DNA of 64,000 nucleotides, taken from Hofstenia miamia (Eukaryota; Xenacoelomorpha; Acoela). Numbering within the stretch: the stretch's first letter is position 1; every line of letters begins with the position of its first letter. Where the stretch lies: NCBI GenBank assembly GCA_004352715.1, contig SCFE01000009.1, positions 1,662,622 to 1,726,621 on the forward strand. The letters are read 5' to 3'. The position numbers were made by a program, and so were the translations under genes. Under the pieces are notes generated by a model. The model had not been told where the DNA came from, made no database searches, and was given only the letters and a program-made list of their open reading frames with translations. Positions 25,165 to 36,276 of the stretch are shown here, piece by piece.

Positions 25165-25520
25165 ATATTTAATGCAGCACCTAAATTGCATGAGCTGAGG
25201 CCTGCACTGAATTTAGGTACATAAGCATGTAGGGTACACTTCACACCCAAGAATTTATACGGCTTCTCTCTTTCTTTACTTGAATTAGGACTCCTGTCCT
25301 ATACAACTCTTTCTATTAAGGTTCTCTGTATCGGGTCAGCCAAGTGTGGCCATGCACCCTTCCCATTACCTGATCTCCCATTTTACCTTTAAGAATAGGC
25401 TCATTCTAGCACTGGAGTCAGGTCATTAATTACTGTGACATTGGCAAATCCTGGTGTTAATCAACATAGATTTTCATGCTGATGCCACACTAAGTTCTCA
25501 TCACTACTGGATAAACATTT
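25165..25520 (+). repeat. Dispersed repeat family, copy 1
   Basis: The block shares ordered words with the block at 29345-29665 in the same orientation: CACCTAAATTGCATGAG, TGCACTGA, CACCCAAGAATTT, GGCTTCT and CATGCTGATGC. It is diverged and has no long frame. The pair may be copies of a SINE-like or terminal repeat. Confidence 0.55.
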
Positions 25521-25639
25521 GCCAATTTCATCAATCTATCTACAAAGATGTCTTAAACATTTATTGGACTCTCATTATGAAAAATTGAAAAAGTGCTTCC
25601 TTGTTATTAACAACAACATTTTGTTTAACTATCACAATA

Positions 25640-26420
25640 AATATAGAATAGAATAGAATAGAATTTCTTATTAAGTATAGTACATTGGCATAATTATACA
25701 CCTCAACAAAAGCTGCTAATACTACACTTAATGCGTCAATAACAACATAAAATACACAAAAACTATGAAAATATAATAACAAAAACATGGATTCGAAATT
25801 ATCAGTTTACCCAATTTATTGCTAATTAATTATATCTTTTAAAGAACTGAAATCCTTTCCATGATGTAGAACCTATTTTAGGGATATATTGTTTAAGGAG
25901 GTAGTTATTAATTTGATTTTTAAATATAATTCACTTTATTTCAATTGGTAAGTTATTCCAATCATCAACTGCTGAGTTTAAAAATGAATTTTTAAGAAAA
26001 TGTTTCTTGAACATCACTACTGAATTTGGATGTCCTCAAACGATAAGTTGAACACGCCTATAGGGGAAATTGCAGTTTACTATAAGGTGAGCGCTGGTTT
26101 GAGATATCCCAAAATTTTATTATTGAAAAGCATCTTANACACGCATATAGGGGAAATTGCAGTTTACTATAAGGTGAGCGCTGGTTTGAGATATCCCAAA
26201 ATTTTATTATTGAAAAGCATCTTATGAAATATGAAGCATCATTAATACAATATAAACGTTTTCCCTTCTTAGTAGAATAATTTTCGTCATAAATATTAGA
26301 TGCCCATTTGATTTGTGAATCAATTTTATTTATTAATGAGTGGCTTATGTTATTAAATAAGATATTGCAGTATCTGTAATGATTTAATACTAGAGAGTTA
26401 ACTAACATTAATTTCATTTT
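25640..26420 (-). mobile_element. LINE reverse transcriptase C-terminus with (TTCTA)n tail
   Basis: On the minus strand the thumb of a LINE reverse transcriptase is readable, for example LVNSLVLNHYRYCNILFNN, and then the C-terminal block NSAVDDWNNLPIEIK and WKGFQFFKRYN ending near 25826. About 170 bases later there is a short (TTCTA)n tract near 25650, probably the 3' tail. Stops and a scaffold join (single N at 26138) interrupt it. The 5' portion is missing. Confidence 0.65.
26052..26224. other. Probable unmerged contig overlap around a single N
   Basis: Bases 26052-26137 are repeated as 26139-26224 with one mismatch and a lone N at 26138 between them. This is the pattern of two contig ends that overlap but were joined with one N. 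The duplication is probably not real. Confidence 0.8.
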
Positions 26421-27429
26421 TGCATTTATAAAATTGCCTACTATTACTCTGAGATCTGCTACAACAACTTTCCATATGCTTTAAGTACAAAAAGGATGGC
26501 AGCCAACAAATACCAATTGAAATTCTTGAACTAAAACAACTGTCTACCTTGCAGATACAAAATCAAGAAACCAATCTCATTTCAACACAACTCTGCCTGA
26601 CACCTCAACATTAAATGCAGCAAGCTCTACTTGAACCTGATACTGTAGAGATTGTAGACTGAAATAGACCATCTTAGAAGGGGTGGGTATGGAATTTATT
26701 CATCCTCACTAATTTTGATATTGGTTATATGAACTCAGTAATGGCAATCTCTCAATTATATTTGATGAATTTTGTTTTGTAAAAATGTGCCATTTCAGTA
26801 TTAATATTTCTGATAATTTTATGCTGAAAAATCTGAATCATTTCTAGCAGTATCCATTAACTTAGGGCTAGGTGTACATTAAGCATGTGACTAAATTGAC
26901 AATTTGAAAATTTTTGCTTGACCATGGTATAATATTATTACCTTTACATCAAATCAACTACCATCACTTTTCTTGAAATATTTGAAAAACCTCCCCAATA
27001 AGTCAAACTTATTTTCTCGCAAAACAGTTTTTTACCAACAAATTGTAAATAAATGTCTAGGAAGACAAAGTTTTCAAACTTTATCTTATCATTAAGTATT
27101 ATCTAGAAAATATTTTAATATTTTCACTATTTCAATAAAGTGAATGATAAATTTTAATATTCTTGATTTTAATATCAACAGTTTTTTTAACATACATTCA
27201 TACAACTGATTATTTGTATTAATATCATAAAACTACTAATTGGATTTATAGTTGTTAAAACATTATTTTAGACAGTGCTAAATATTAGTTATGGACACAT
27301 CATTTCTGTGTAGTAATTGCATTTAAATCATCTAATGTAGTTGAAAAAAAAATTTGAAACTTAGCAAAGGAACATATGAAAAATCTTTAAAGAAAAGAAA
27401 TTCTATTCCTCTTTTATATTTTTATTTTC

Positions 27430-29190
27430 TAATATAGAATTAATGAAGAGATTGATACAGAAGCTACTATAATTAGTAGATATCATGATTTGAGTGAGGT
27501 AGACAAATCCAGACAAGCAAGGCACAAATTAAGTTTTATTTCAATAACTGAAATATCATGCATATGAAAAGTGGAGAAAGTAATTATATCTTATAATTCA
27601 TTATTAAAACATCCTTTTTTTGAAGCAAAACTTTTTGATACAACCAATGCAAATGAGAAATGGTTATCAAAAGAAGACAAGCAAATGTACCAAAAACAGA
27701 TAGAAACAAGTGGGAAATTTGGTTTTGCACCACTGAAGTTAGTTAATGTTCATATATCTTTACAAAGCTGTAAGCATTGTGAAACAGCAGACTACTTTAG
27801 TAGAAAAGTAGAAATGAGACCAACTGATCTGATAAAAGTGAATCTGACCATGGAACAAATAATGACCTTTATGAAGCACGTACCATTGATACAACACCTA
27901 AATGCCAAAGACATGACTCACATCAAGCTGACAGTTTAACAAAAATCCAAATTTTGAGCAACTTAGCATTGATAGAGTAAATTTGGCTGTGCCATCCCAG
28001 TCTGGTATTTATAAGGCTATGATCAAGAAAGCAATTGAAATAAAAAAGCAAATTCAGAAAATCTAAAACTTCAGCAGTGGGCCTTGCACTTTGATGGTAA
28101 AAAAATTCAAAACAAAGAAAATCAAGTAAAGGGTGGTAAAATAGTCAGAAAGCAAAGTAAAATAGGCTATTCTGGACTTTAAAATGGCACTGCTAAAGTT
28201 ATTTTTGAAGGAATAAGAAATGTTTTGAATGAATATAATTATAATAGATACAACCAATATGAACACAGGAAAAAGGAATAAGATTGTCATACTTCTGCCA
28301 AGATATTTTCAATACCTGGACTTTGATGAAGAACAATACTTCAGGTATCATCAACATGTATTCAATCAAGTCTTAAGGNGAGTAAATTTGGCTGTGCCAT
28401 CCCAGTCTGGTATTTATAAGGCTATGATCAAGAAAGCAATTGAAATAAAAAAGCAAATTCAGAAAATCTAAAACTTCAGCAGTGGGCCTTGCACTTTGAT
28501 GGTAAAAAAAATTCAAAACAAAGAAAATCAAGTAATGGTGGTAAAATAGTCAGAAAGCAAAGTAAAATAGGCTATTCTGGACTTTAAAATGGCACTGCTA
28601 AAGTTATTTTTGAAGGAATAAGAAATGTTTTGAATGAATATAATTTTTTGAATGAATATAATTATAATAGATACAACCAATATGAACACAGGAAAAAGGA
28701 ATAAGATTGTCATACTTCTGCCAAGATATTTTCAATACCTGGACTTTGATGAAGAACAATACTTCAGGTATCATCAACATGTATTCAATCAAGTCTTAAG
28801 GCATGCTATGGATTAAGAATTAGCTCATGCTACAACTTCTTCTGAAATTGTGTATAAATTTATTTCAAAAATTACAGAAAATTACAAAAATTTTGATTGA
28901 TCAATTTGTTCAGCATTGATTTAGAGAAAAACTACTGCCCTTTTCAAATACTTGTTGAAACAGTTGAGGTATCTATGCTATTTTGGGGTACACTTTACTA
29001 GATGAAGAAATAAAGCAAACTCTCAAACCAATTTGTGATTTTAAAATAGACCCTTGGAGTGGAATTTGGTTTTCAGACCACAATTCACTTAACTATGAAA
29101 GTTTGGCCAATTCTTGAAAGTTATATAAAAGCAGCAGCAACATTTTTGCTTAAACTGCTGTGAAACAAATGCAAAATATTAATGATTTTA
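27430..29190 (+). pseudogene. Transposase-like remnant, family uncertain
   Basis: Several plus-strand stretches look like one decayed protein. The first, 27571-27939, encodes 122 residues starting near SYNSLLKHPFFEAKLFD. Later parts contain IDTTNMNTGK followed by a hydrophobic stretch and RYHQHVFNQVLRHAMD. An acidic residue, then an NTG(K/R) motif and a later His-rich helix recall uncharacterised DDE-type transposases that I remember from cnidarians and arthropods. I cannot name a superfamily. Stops and frameshifts are frequent, and part of the sequence is doubled by an assembly join at 28379. Confidence 0.4.
27975..28801. other. Probable unmerged contig overlap of about 400 bases around a single N
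   Basis: Bases 27975-28378 reappear as 28380-28801 on the other side of a lone N at 28379. The second copy differs by a few homopolymer bases and an 18-base internal duplication. It is most likely the same locus, or two haplotypes, placed twice. Confidence 0.8.
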
Positions 29191-29344
29191 GCAATAAAAT
29201 ACTAACTTGAAGTTCATTTTGTTAAATAAATACATGTAAAAAATAGTAAAACAGTCACAATTTGATGCTATGGCCACATTCTAATAATTTTTGCCATAAA
29301 TCTATTATACAGATAGGGGTTTTCTGTTGCACTTCAGTCATTAC

Positions 29345-29665
29345 CAAAATTCATTATTATTGCTACCACCTAAATTGCATGAGTTGAGGAATGCACTGAG
29401 CTTAGGTGCTTTACTTAGCACTTAGGTTCCATTACACTGCACCCAAGAATTTTTGGGCTTCTATCTCTCATTCTTTTAAATAGGGCTCTTCCCTCTCTCA
29501 ATCTACTGTCACCTTTTACTTTTACTAGGAACAGGTTAAACAATAGGAGTAGTTAATTATTTATTGCAGCATGTCAAATCCTTGCTCACCACAAAACCCT
29601 CATTAGATAGGGAGATAGAACCATTGCCGATATCATGCTGATGCTACAATAGTATTTATGTTAAT
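29345..29665 (+). repeat. Dispersed repeat family, copy 2
   Basis: It is related to and in the same orientation as 25165-25520, sharing CACCTAAATTGCATGAG, GCACTGAG, CACCCAAGAATTT and CATGCTGATGC. The two copies flank the transposase-like remnant and a LINE fragment. Confidence 0.55.
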
Positions 29666-29669
29666 AAAA

Positions 29670-30417
29670 TATATGTTTGATCATACTACTTCATAATATT
29701 TATTAGTCAACTTATTTCTGAAATATAAGTTTACAAATTTATTCATACAAATTTTTCATAAAATATAAGTTTTTAGGGTTATTCATAGTATTTATGATTG
29801 AATATTTTTATGCATTGTGTAGAATCACTGAGTTGAATCAAGTGAGAACTATGCAAGAGGACTTAATGTCAAAGCAGAAGGTCACTTAGGTGAACATTAA
29901 CTAGAGCAGAGGGTGATTCAAACTAGGTAACAAGAGAACACAATTGAACTGAACTTTTTTCTTCTATTTACAGATGCTTTGGTGTCTTTTTACATTGTGC
30001 ATTAACAAAATGTACAAACATACAAACAACTAGTCACTAGTAAACATGAAAAGCAGGTGAGCTGGCTGATATTAGAAAACAGTACCTGCCAATGCTACAA
30101 TTGTTAATCATTAGCATATGTCATGTTGGTTATATACACAGTAATGAAAACAATGACAATTATAAACCCAATTTCAAGGAAAATGTACTTAAATATTTAA
30201 ATGAATATGTCTATTTCCTTAAACTGAGCTTTGATTTCTTTTCTATTTAGCTTAAATTATTTTTCTTATTTCCAACCAAAATATTGTAGTAAGTGATATA
30301 ATTTGACGATTGCCAATTTCATTTAATAAACATTTAGAAGTCGCTCAAATTTACGAACGTAATTCGAATTGAAATTTTATTTGAACGACCAATCACGTTA
30401 AAGGAAAGTTTTAACTT
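29670..30417. other. Intergenic, no supported gene
   Basis: AT-rich sequence without open frames or recognisable repeats. Confidence 0.45.
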
Positions 30418-30426
30418 ATATATTTC

Positions 30427-31476
30427 GGGGGGTGTACACGAATTTCACACGAATAAGTCCTACAGGAATAAGTCATACAGGAATAAGTTCTACAGGAATA
30501 ATTCCTACATGATTAAATCCTACACTATTATTATTAATGATTTTAATTCTCTGAAATTTATTCATTTTTTATTTGTTTTGGATTTTTTGTAATAAGTTAT
30601 TGTTTTTTGGTAATTAAATTTTTCCATTGCCGCTCTAAGTTTCCTTTGCTGCAGTTTAGTAATTACACTAAATGTTTCAACTACTTAGGAATTATACATT
30701 AATGTGATGCACGTTCAAGGCGAAGTACTATACGAACAATGTAGTGGTTTCACGCCTATAACTGGTCATTGGTGCAATTCAAATGTGTTCGAAAAGCTGT
30801 TCAATTTATTTATGAAAATAAGGACTCGACAGGAGTTGAACCTGCATATTACCATCAGAGATGGTAGTGTTCCATACAACACGAATCCGCAAATATTTTA
30901 ATGAACATTGATTTAGATATCATTTGAATAGTTAAATTCTACTTAAATACGCAATCAGAAAGGAAGAAACTATGCATAAATATTAAATAAAGCAGTTGCA
31001 ATAAAAGGAAAAATTCATAGATTTGCTATAAACCTACAATCGTCCGTACAAATGCACAGCTGTGCTTACCAATATACAAGACAAATCATATTTAAGGGAA
31101 CATATTTCTACTATGAAAACATTTAATAATTAATATTTGTTTAGAATAACAAAAAAGCAAATAAACAAAAAAAATTCAACAATTATTTATACATGTATTT
31201 AAAATTACCGTAAATTGATCTTCGCAGATTAGCGCTCAACTTGCACCGCTTTCTTATATGGGTAACGTCTTAAATAAATCTCAATATTTTTATGTATAAA
31301 AAATTCTCGAATATCTATAATTTTGATCCCAATCTGTGACCAATAATTTCGTATGACACTGCTGTCAATTCGTTTAAATTTTTTGCTTATTAATGAAGAA
31401 CTTAATCTTGTAGGATTTAATCATGTAGGACTTAATCGTGTAGGACTTATTCCTGTAGGACTTATTCTATGCCGTC
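30427..31476. mobile_element. 1.05-kb non-autonomous element with inverted arrays of a 15-bp repeat at both ends
   Basis: Near the left end (about 30453-30528) lie five tandem 15-bp units of the form GAATAAGTCCTACAG. Near the right end (about 31390-31468) the same unit occurs about four to five times in the opposite orientation. Both outer flanks carry the 9-bp sequence ATATATTTC (30418-30426 and 31477-31485), which looks like a target-site duplication. A 9-bp duplication is usual for Mutator-like elements, but the outermost bases of the two ends match poorly, so the superfamily is open. The only sizeable frame inside is not convincing. A tRNA-like segment lies in the interior. Confidence 0.65.
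30822..30888 (-). tRNA. tRNA-like sequence, probably a pseudo-tRNA or SINE head
   Basis: On the minus strand, GGATTCG at the start pairs with CGAGTCC at the end (seven pairs, one wobble). A T-arm GCAGG-TTCAACT-CCTGT, an anticodon-like hairpin TACCA-TCTCTGA-TGGTA and a D-arm-like TGTT...AACA can be drawn. The B-box-like GGTTCAACTCC is good. There are no bases between the acceptor and D stems, and the base before the would-be UCU anticodon is C rather than U. It is therefore probably not a working tRNA gene. Confidence 0.4.
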
Positions 31477-31485
31477 ATATATTTC

Positions 31486-32270
31486 ATGTAGCCTAAAGGT
31501 TTAGTAACCCCGTGTATATTATTCAGACATAATGAAATTATTTTTATAATTATTCTGATTAAACAATAGTGCTATGCCATCTCCTGTATTAAGTTTGCTG
31601 AATTTTTTTACTTTCATTTCATTTAAATTATCTGAAAGGTGACCGCCCCACATATTTCTTGTCTGCTGACAGATTTACAGTTACAATACTACTAGTTGAT
31701 TTCCGCCATTCTTCTATCTAGTAACAAATGGAATGATATAACAACTAGTTCTAGTCAATTCAGGAGGCACGTTTGCAGAAGTTTACATTGCTTGGGAAAC
31801 TATTCTAATTTGCAAATATGTCACTACAAATCTTTCAATAGATTAAAAATACATTTAATGTATGGAGGGAAACCGGGATCTTTGCTAATGAAATGCCAAA
31901 AATATGTAACCACGATGCCAAATTAACCACTGTAGATTGTTTAGCTACTACCTCAAAATTGTTACCTCTTCTACTGCACAAATTAACGTCTTACTTTTTG
32001 AATATGATTTGGATACATTCTGAAGACATACCCTCTAGCATAGTTACAAAACAGCCATGGGCAATCTGGCAATTAATCTTAATCAGCAACGAACAGACTT
32101 TATAAGACAATTCAAATGTATTTGTTTCCCGCATTTACAAAATACTTAAATGTAATGTTATTTAACACAGTAAAGTGCTGGTTAAATTATTAGACGAATG
32201 ACTGTTTTCATGATTTTCATTTATAATAAATTATGAATATTTTTTATTCGCAACAAAAAATCAAATTTGC
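31486..32270. other. Intergenic, two small unassigned open frames
   Basis: Frames at 31696-31926 and 31893-32105 are open on the plus strand, but their translations show no family motif. They may be transposon scraps. Nothing else is seen. Confidence 0.35.
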
Positions 32271-32277
32271 GGATATT

Positions 32278-33050
32278 CTAATGATTAGTAAGACCTTCCT
32301 TGTTTGAAATCACATCTTTAAATCTTTCTGCCGTGGAGTTAACATACTTCTCACACATCACTGTGATGGTATGATCTTGATAACATTAAAATATAAGCTT
32401 TAAAAGGAGGTTCCTTTCATTCCTTGCTAGCCCCAGACATTCTCAATGGGACCACTCTAACACCAAAATTGAAGCTTTTGGAAAGCACTTCATAGACACC
32501 TAGGAGGTGTGGCAGTTTGCCGTGTACTATTGAAATAGACATACCATTCTAACACCTGTGATTTCACTTTCCATTGCTGAAATTACAGTATTGCATCAAA
32601 TTCATTGACCCTTCCTTGATTTGCAGTCGTCATCGTCAATGTAATACCCCAGATCATCACCATGTCAGGGTGCTACACTTGAGTTGATTGGTGACAAATT
32701 GAATCAATGCACATGCTTTGTGCCCTCATTTACTGTCCAAAACTGTTTTTTGTTGTTTAAGTCCCCTTAAAAAACAAATTTTTAATAGAAATTTTGCAAG
32801 CAGTACAATTTTAGGTTGCACATTAAAAAAAGAGATAAAGTTTTAAATACCAGTCTTTTGCCAATCATCCAGTGTAGTGCTGATATCTTCGTGAAATTTC
32901 AGGCCTCTACTGCTTCATCCTAGCGGGCAATTTTGGTTTCTTCAATTCAATCTTGCAGTAATAGCCTTCTTTTTGCTTGAACATTGTCTTTTGTTTTTTG
33001 AAAATGTTAATCCATGAACATCCAGACTGCTACAAAGCTTGCTTAATGAT
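32278..33050 (-). mobile_element. Decayed Tc1/mariner transposase
   Basis: On the minus strand, in shifting frames, the second half of a Tc1/mariner transposase can be followed in order. It runs through a VMIWG-I-like motif, then NCHTS-V, ILVLEW, PIENVWG (the hallmark NPIENVWG), and CEKYVNSTAERFKDVI near the C-terminus, with a stop at 32278. A more diverged upstream part reaches about 33050. Frameshifts and stops show it is dead. Terminal inverted repeats were not located. Confidence 0.65.
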
Positions 33051-33059
33051 GCGAAATTG

Positions 33060-33734
33060 TCTTTCTTAACTTCTATTATCATAACACTTGTAGTGCATTT
33101 AGAAATCTTGATTTTCAGGTCACACCTTTCAAAATCCTATCTGGCATATTTTCTTGAATATCCTAAATGCAGTTTTGATTTAAGTCATCAAAAAGTTGTT
33201 TCACCAACTCCTTGCTCTTTGTCAATCTGGACGTTATTCTTACTGGTGTTCGGAATTGAAAAACCGATTGCAGCTTGTTTTTATGTACTTAAATCTCTTA
33301 GTGCAGGTAAAAGGTGTAAAATGAAAGACTGATAATAAAATCTGGCCAAAATCGGACATATTCCGGCTGAAATCAGCATTTTTGACATGACCGGAACCGG
33401 ACCTTATTTTTACTAGGAAGAACTGCTAACATCGAAATTAATATCAGATATTGCAAAACGCCCAAATTTAATGAAAATGTAAAAGTTAGTTTAAAAACAC
33501 ATTTATAATTGTTGAAATGGCCAATAAGTCAAAATATTTTCTTTTTTTTAATTTTTATATACATTGTTTGAGAATTGCTTCCATTGAGCCCAAATTTGGT
33601 GAGAAGCTATCACGCATACCTACTCAATGTGTGATTTTTTTGACATTAACCAGCCGAACTGCTCGCGGGCGCTAAGTATGGGGAAAATCGATGGTCGCGG
33701 GCGCTCAGTATAAAACACATAGTACGTAGCGCTC

Positions 33735-33780
<46 letters not shown>

Positions 33781-33890
33781 TGTGTGCAAATATTTTATGT
33801 ATACATGTTTCAAGTATCTCCACTCATCGTCAATACAAAATAATTAAAATAATATGGTGGCAAATACAAATTTTATAATGTTAAAATTGT
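33060..33890. other. Intergenic with (AT)n tract
   Basis: It holds an (AT)n run at 33737-33775 and a less AT-rich patch near 33340-33420. There is no coding support. The frame at 33039-33332 lacks any domain and overlaps the degraded Tc1 region. Confidence 0.45.
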
Positions 33891-33902
33891 AATTCGTAGA
33901 TC

Positions 33903-35895
33903 TTATACGATATTTAATCTTTGACTTAGTTGTTTACTTAAGAGATTATCCTTAGTTTCTTTTATGAATATAGCTTCTGCAATTTTTGTATGCTTGGTTT
34001 TCATTAATATAGTAGTTTTTCCTTTTAGATGCATGTTCATGACAATATATTTCAATTGTCTTTTCGTTTCCCCAATGTATGAACTTTCACATTCATCACA
34101 TTTATAATTGTATATGCATGGGGAAACTAAAGGAGTTGGAATAGAGTCTTTGTTTTTGAGAAAATCCGATGTTTTCCGAGTTTGAAATATTGGCATAATC
34201 TTGACACTCAATTCTTGGTTACATTGTTGGATCCTCTTTTTCAAAGTAGTTACTGAATTTGATGAAATATACGGTAGTTTCCAAGTTATTTTCTTTTCTA
34301 ATTTATCTTTCCTTGGTTGTATTACGAAATATTCTATCAATTTCCGATTTAATCATTTTTGTGTATATCCATTTCTTAATAAGATATTGCTTCAAATACA
34401 TTTATTAGATGTTCATATAATGAGCATGAAAGAAATTTTCGATTTAAGATGGCTTTGATCGTATTTCTTTAATGAATCAACTCACAATGTGATGCAAAAG
34501 GAATATAAAGTCCAGTATCTGTGGGTTCTTTATGCCATTTCGTTACAAAATCGTTTTCAATTTTAATAATTTCTACATCTAGGAAACTTAGTCTTTCATT
34601 TTGTTCCTTTTCAACTAAATTTCAAAGATAGATTAATTTCATTTAAGAAATTTAACAGATCATTGGCAATCTTCTCATTTTTCATCATACAAAAAATAGC
34701 GAGCAGCGAGCATACATAAATAATTTAATGGCAAAAAATGCCATTGTTGTGCTTAATGGAGAACCAATTGCCACTCCATCAATTTGACAATATGTTAGTT
34801 CATTGAATATAAACAACATTTGTGCAAGATAATCTCAATACTGTGCACAAAGTATTGATTGACATAGGCAATTTAGTAGGATCTATTAGTTTTGCAAAGT
34901 GATCAATTATTTCTTTTACCGGAATATTCGTAAATAATGATTTTACATCAAAACTAACAATGTAGTTTTTCGATATTGGTTGTGACTTATTTATTTTTTT
35001 AATTTTTTCTAAAAATTCGGCTGTCTTTGAAATGTTAAACTCTGATAAAATAAACGGTTTTAATAATTTGTCAAGATAACATGCTAAATTAGAAGTTTTA
35101 CTATTAACCATTCTAAGGATTGGTCGAAATGGTGGCGTTTCGCGATCTTTATGAATCTTGGCTAAACCATATAATTTTGCCGGTTGGGCGCCAATACGTC
35201 TAATGTTGTTACAAATGCTTTGAGAAATGTGCTTTAGTTTACACATATTCAACAACTTTTTATTAAATTTTTCTTCATCGGTTAAAAATGGATTTTTCTT
35301 TGTTCTTGCATATAATTTTAGTAATTTCAATTTCTGTTGATCTTTTACAATTCCGTTCATTTCACTAATACAGTAAGTTTTATCCACTATAACTATACCA
35401 TTTGCTTTGACAAATTTACAAATATAAATGGATTTATCGCTTGATAAAATTTTCAATGCATTCAATAGTGTTTTTACCTCTTCAGGGATAAAAATATGCG
35501 TATTGACATATTGATTAAATATGCCTTTTATCCTTTTTCGCCATTTTTTATATTCAGTATCATTGAATTGATTTCTTTGGGATAACTGTTTGAAAAATGA
35601 TTCTGTTTCAGTTTTAGCTTTCAATTTATTCATTTTTTGAGGCCAACTCATATTCAGACCATATTTTAAGGCATTCCCTTCATCTACTGATAGTGTTATA
35701 TTTGATAAATTCATCAAAGTATTTTCAACAGTTAAAGTGTCTAAATTGTTCTTTAATGATCGTAGTTTATTAAGCTTCTTAGTATGTCGGGATTTTATCA
35801 TTTCAAGCTTGTTTTGAATAGGCACAGTTGCAAATGAAATGACTAAACTATTAGGAGACTTTATTATTAATGAAGTTTTTGAAATCTTCCTCGAG
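33903..35895 (-). mobile_element. Penelope-like element: reverse transcriptase plus GIY-YIG endonuclease
   Basis: The 341-residue minus-strand frame (35825-34800, open further upstream to about 35895) holds a Penelope-type reverse transcriptase. Visible motifs are LSVDEGNALKYGL, GLAKIHK, FRPILRMVNSKTSNLACYL and YIVSFDVKSLFTNIP. A frameshifted stretch continues with QIDGVAIGSPLS and LSFLDVEIIK. The last frame (34340-33903) carries the GIY-YIG endonuclease variant with its cysteines, YKCDECESSYIGETKRQL. This domain order is diagnostic of Penelope-like elements. The copy is nearly full length with only a few frame breaks, so it is fairly young. No terminal repeats or ribozyme were identified by eye. 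Confidence 0.85.
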
Positions 35896-35899
35896 ATTT

Positions 35900-36240
35900 A
35901 TATATACATATATATAATTATATATATATATGTACATGTACATGTATATATTATAATAATAATAATAATAATGCTTATACTCAATCATTACAGATTATAA
36001 ATAATGATATACTACTTGAAAATCATAGAAATAAAGATTCTTCTAATAGTTTACCCGAAACTGTAATTAATAGTTTATTACATATCTACATTCCTTTTTT
36101 AAAGCCTAGTATGTGCACGACATTTGAATTTTGTATGTGAACAAACAGGATTATTAATACATTTTACTGTATCCGGAAAATATAGGAACGAAAATAGTTT
36201 TTTGGATTAACACATTTTGTCCGCACTTTTTCATTAACTA
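35900..36240. other. Non-coding, (AT)n and (AAT)n rich
   Basis: AT and AAT simple repeats at about 35899-35970 separate the Penelope-like element from a gypsy remnant. Confidence 0.5.
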
Positions 36241-36276
36241 GCAAAATTATGTTATCAGCACATATATAGCGATTAT

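Noticed and set aside
30453-31468. CRISPR-like reading of the 15-bp repeats
   Set aside because: The repeats are directly adjacent without spacers, mirrored at both ends, and the genome is eukaryotic.
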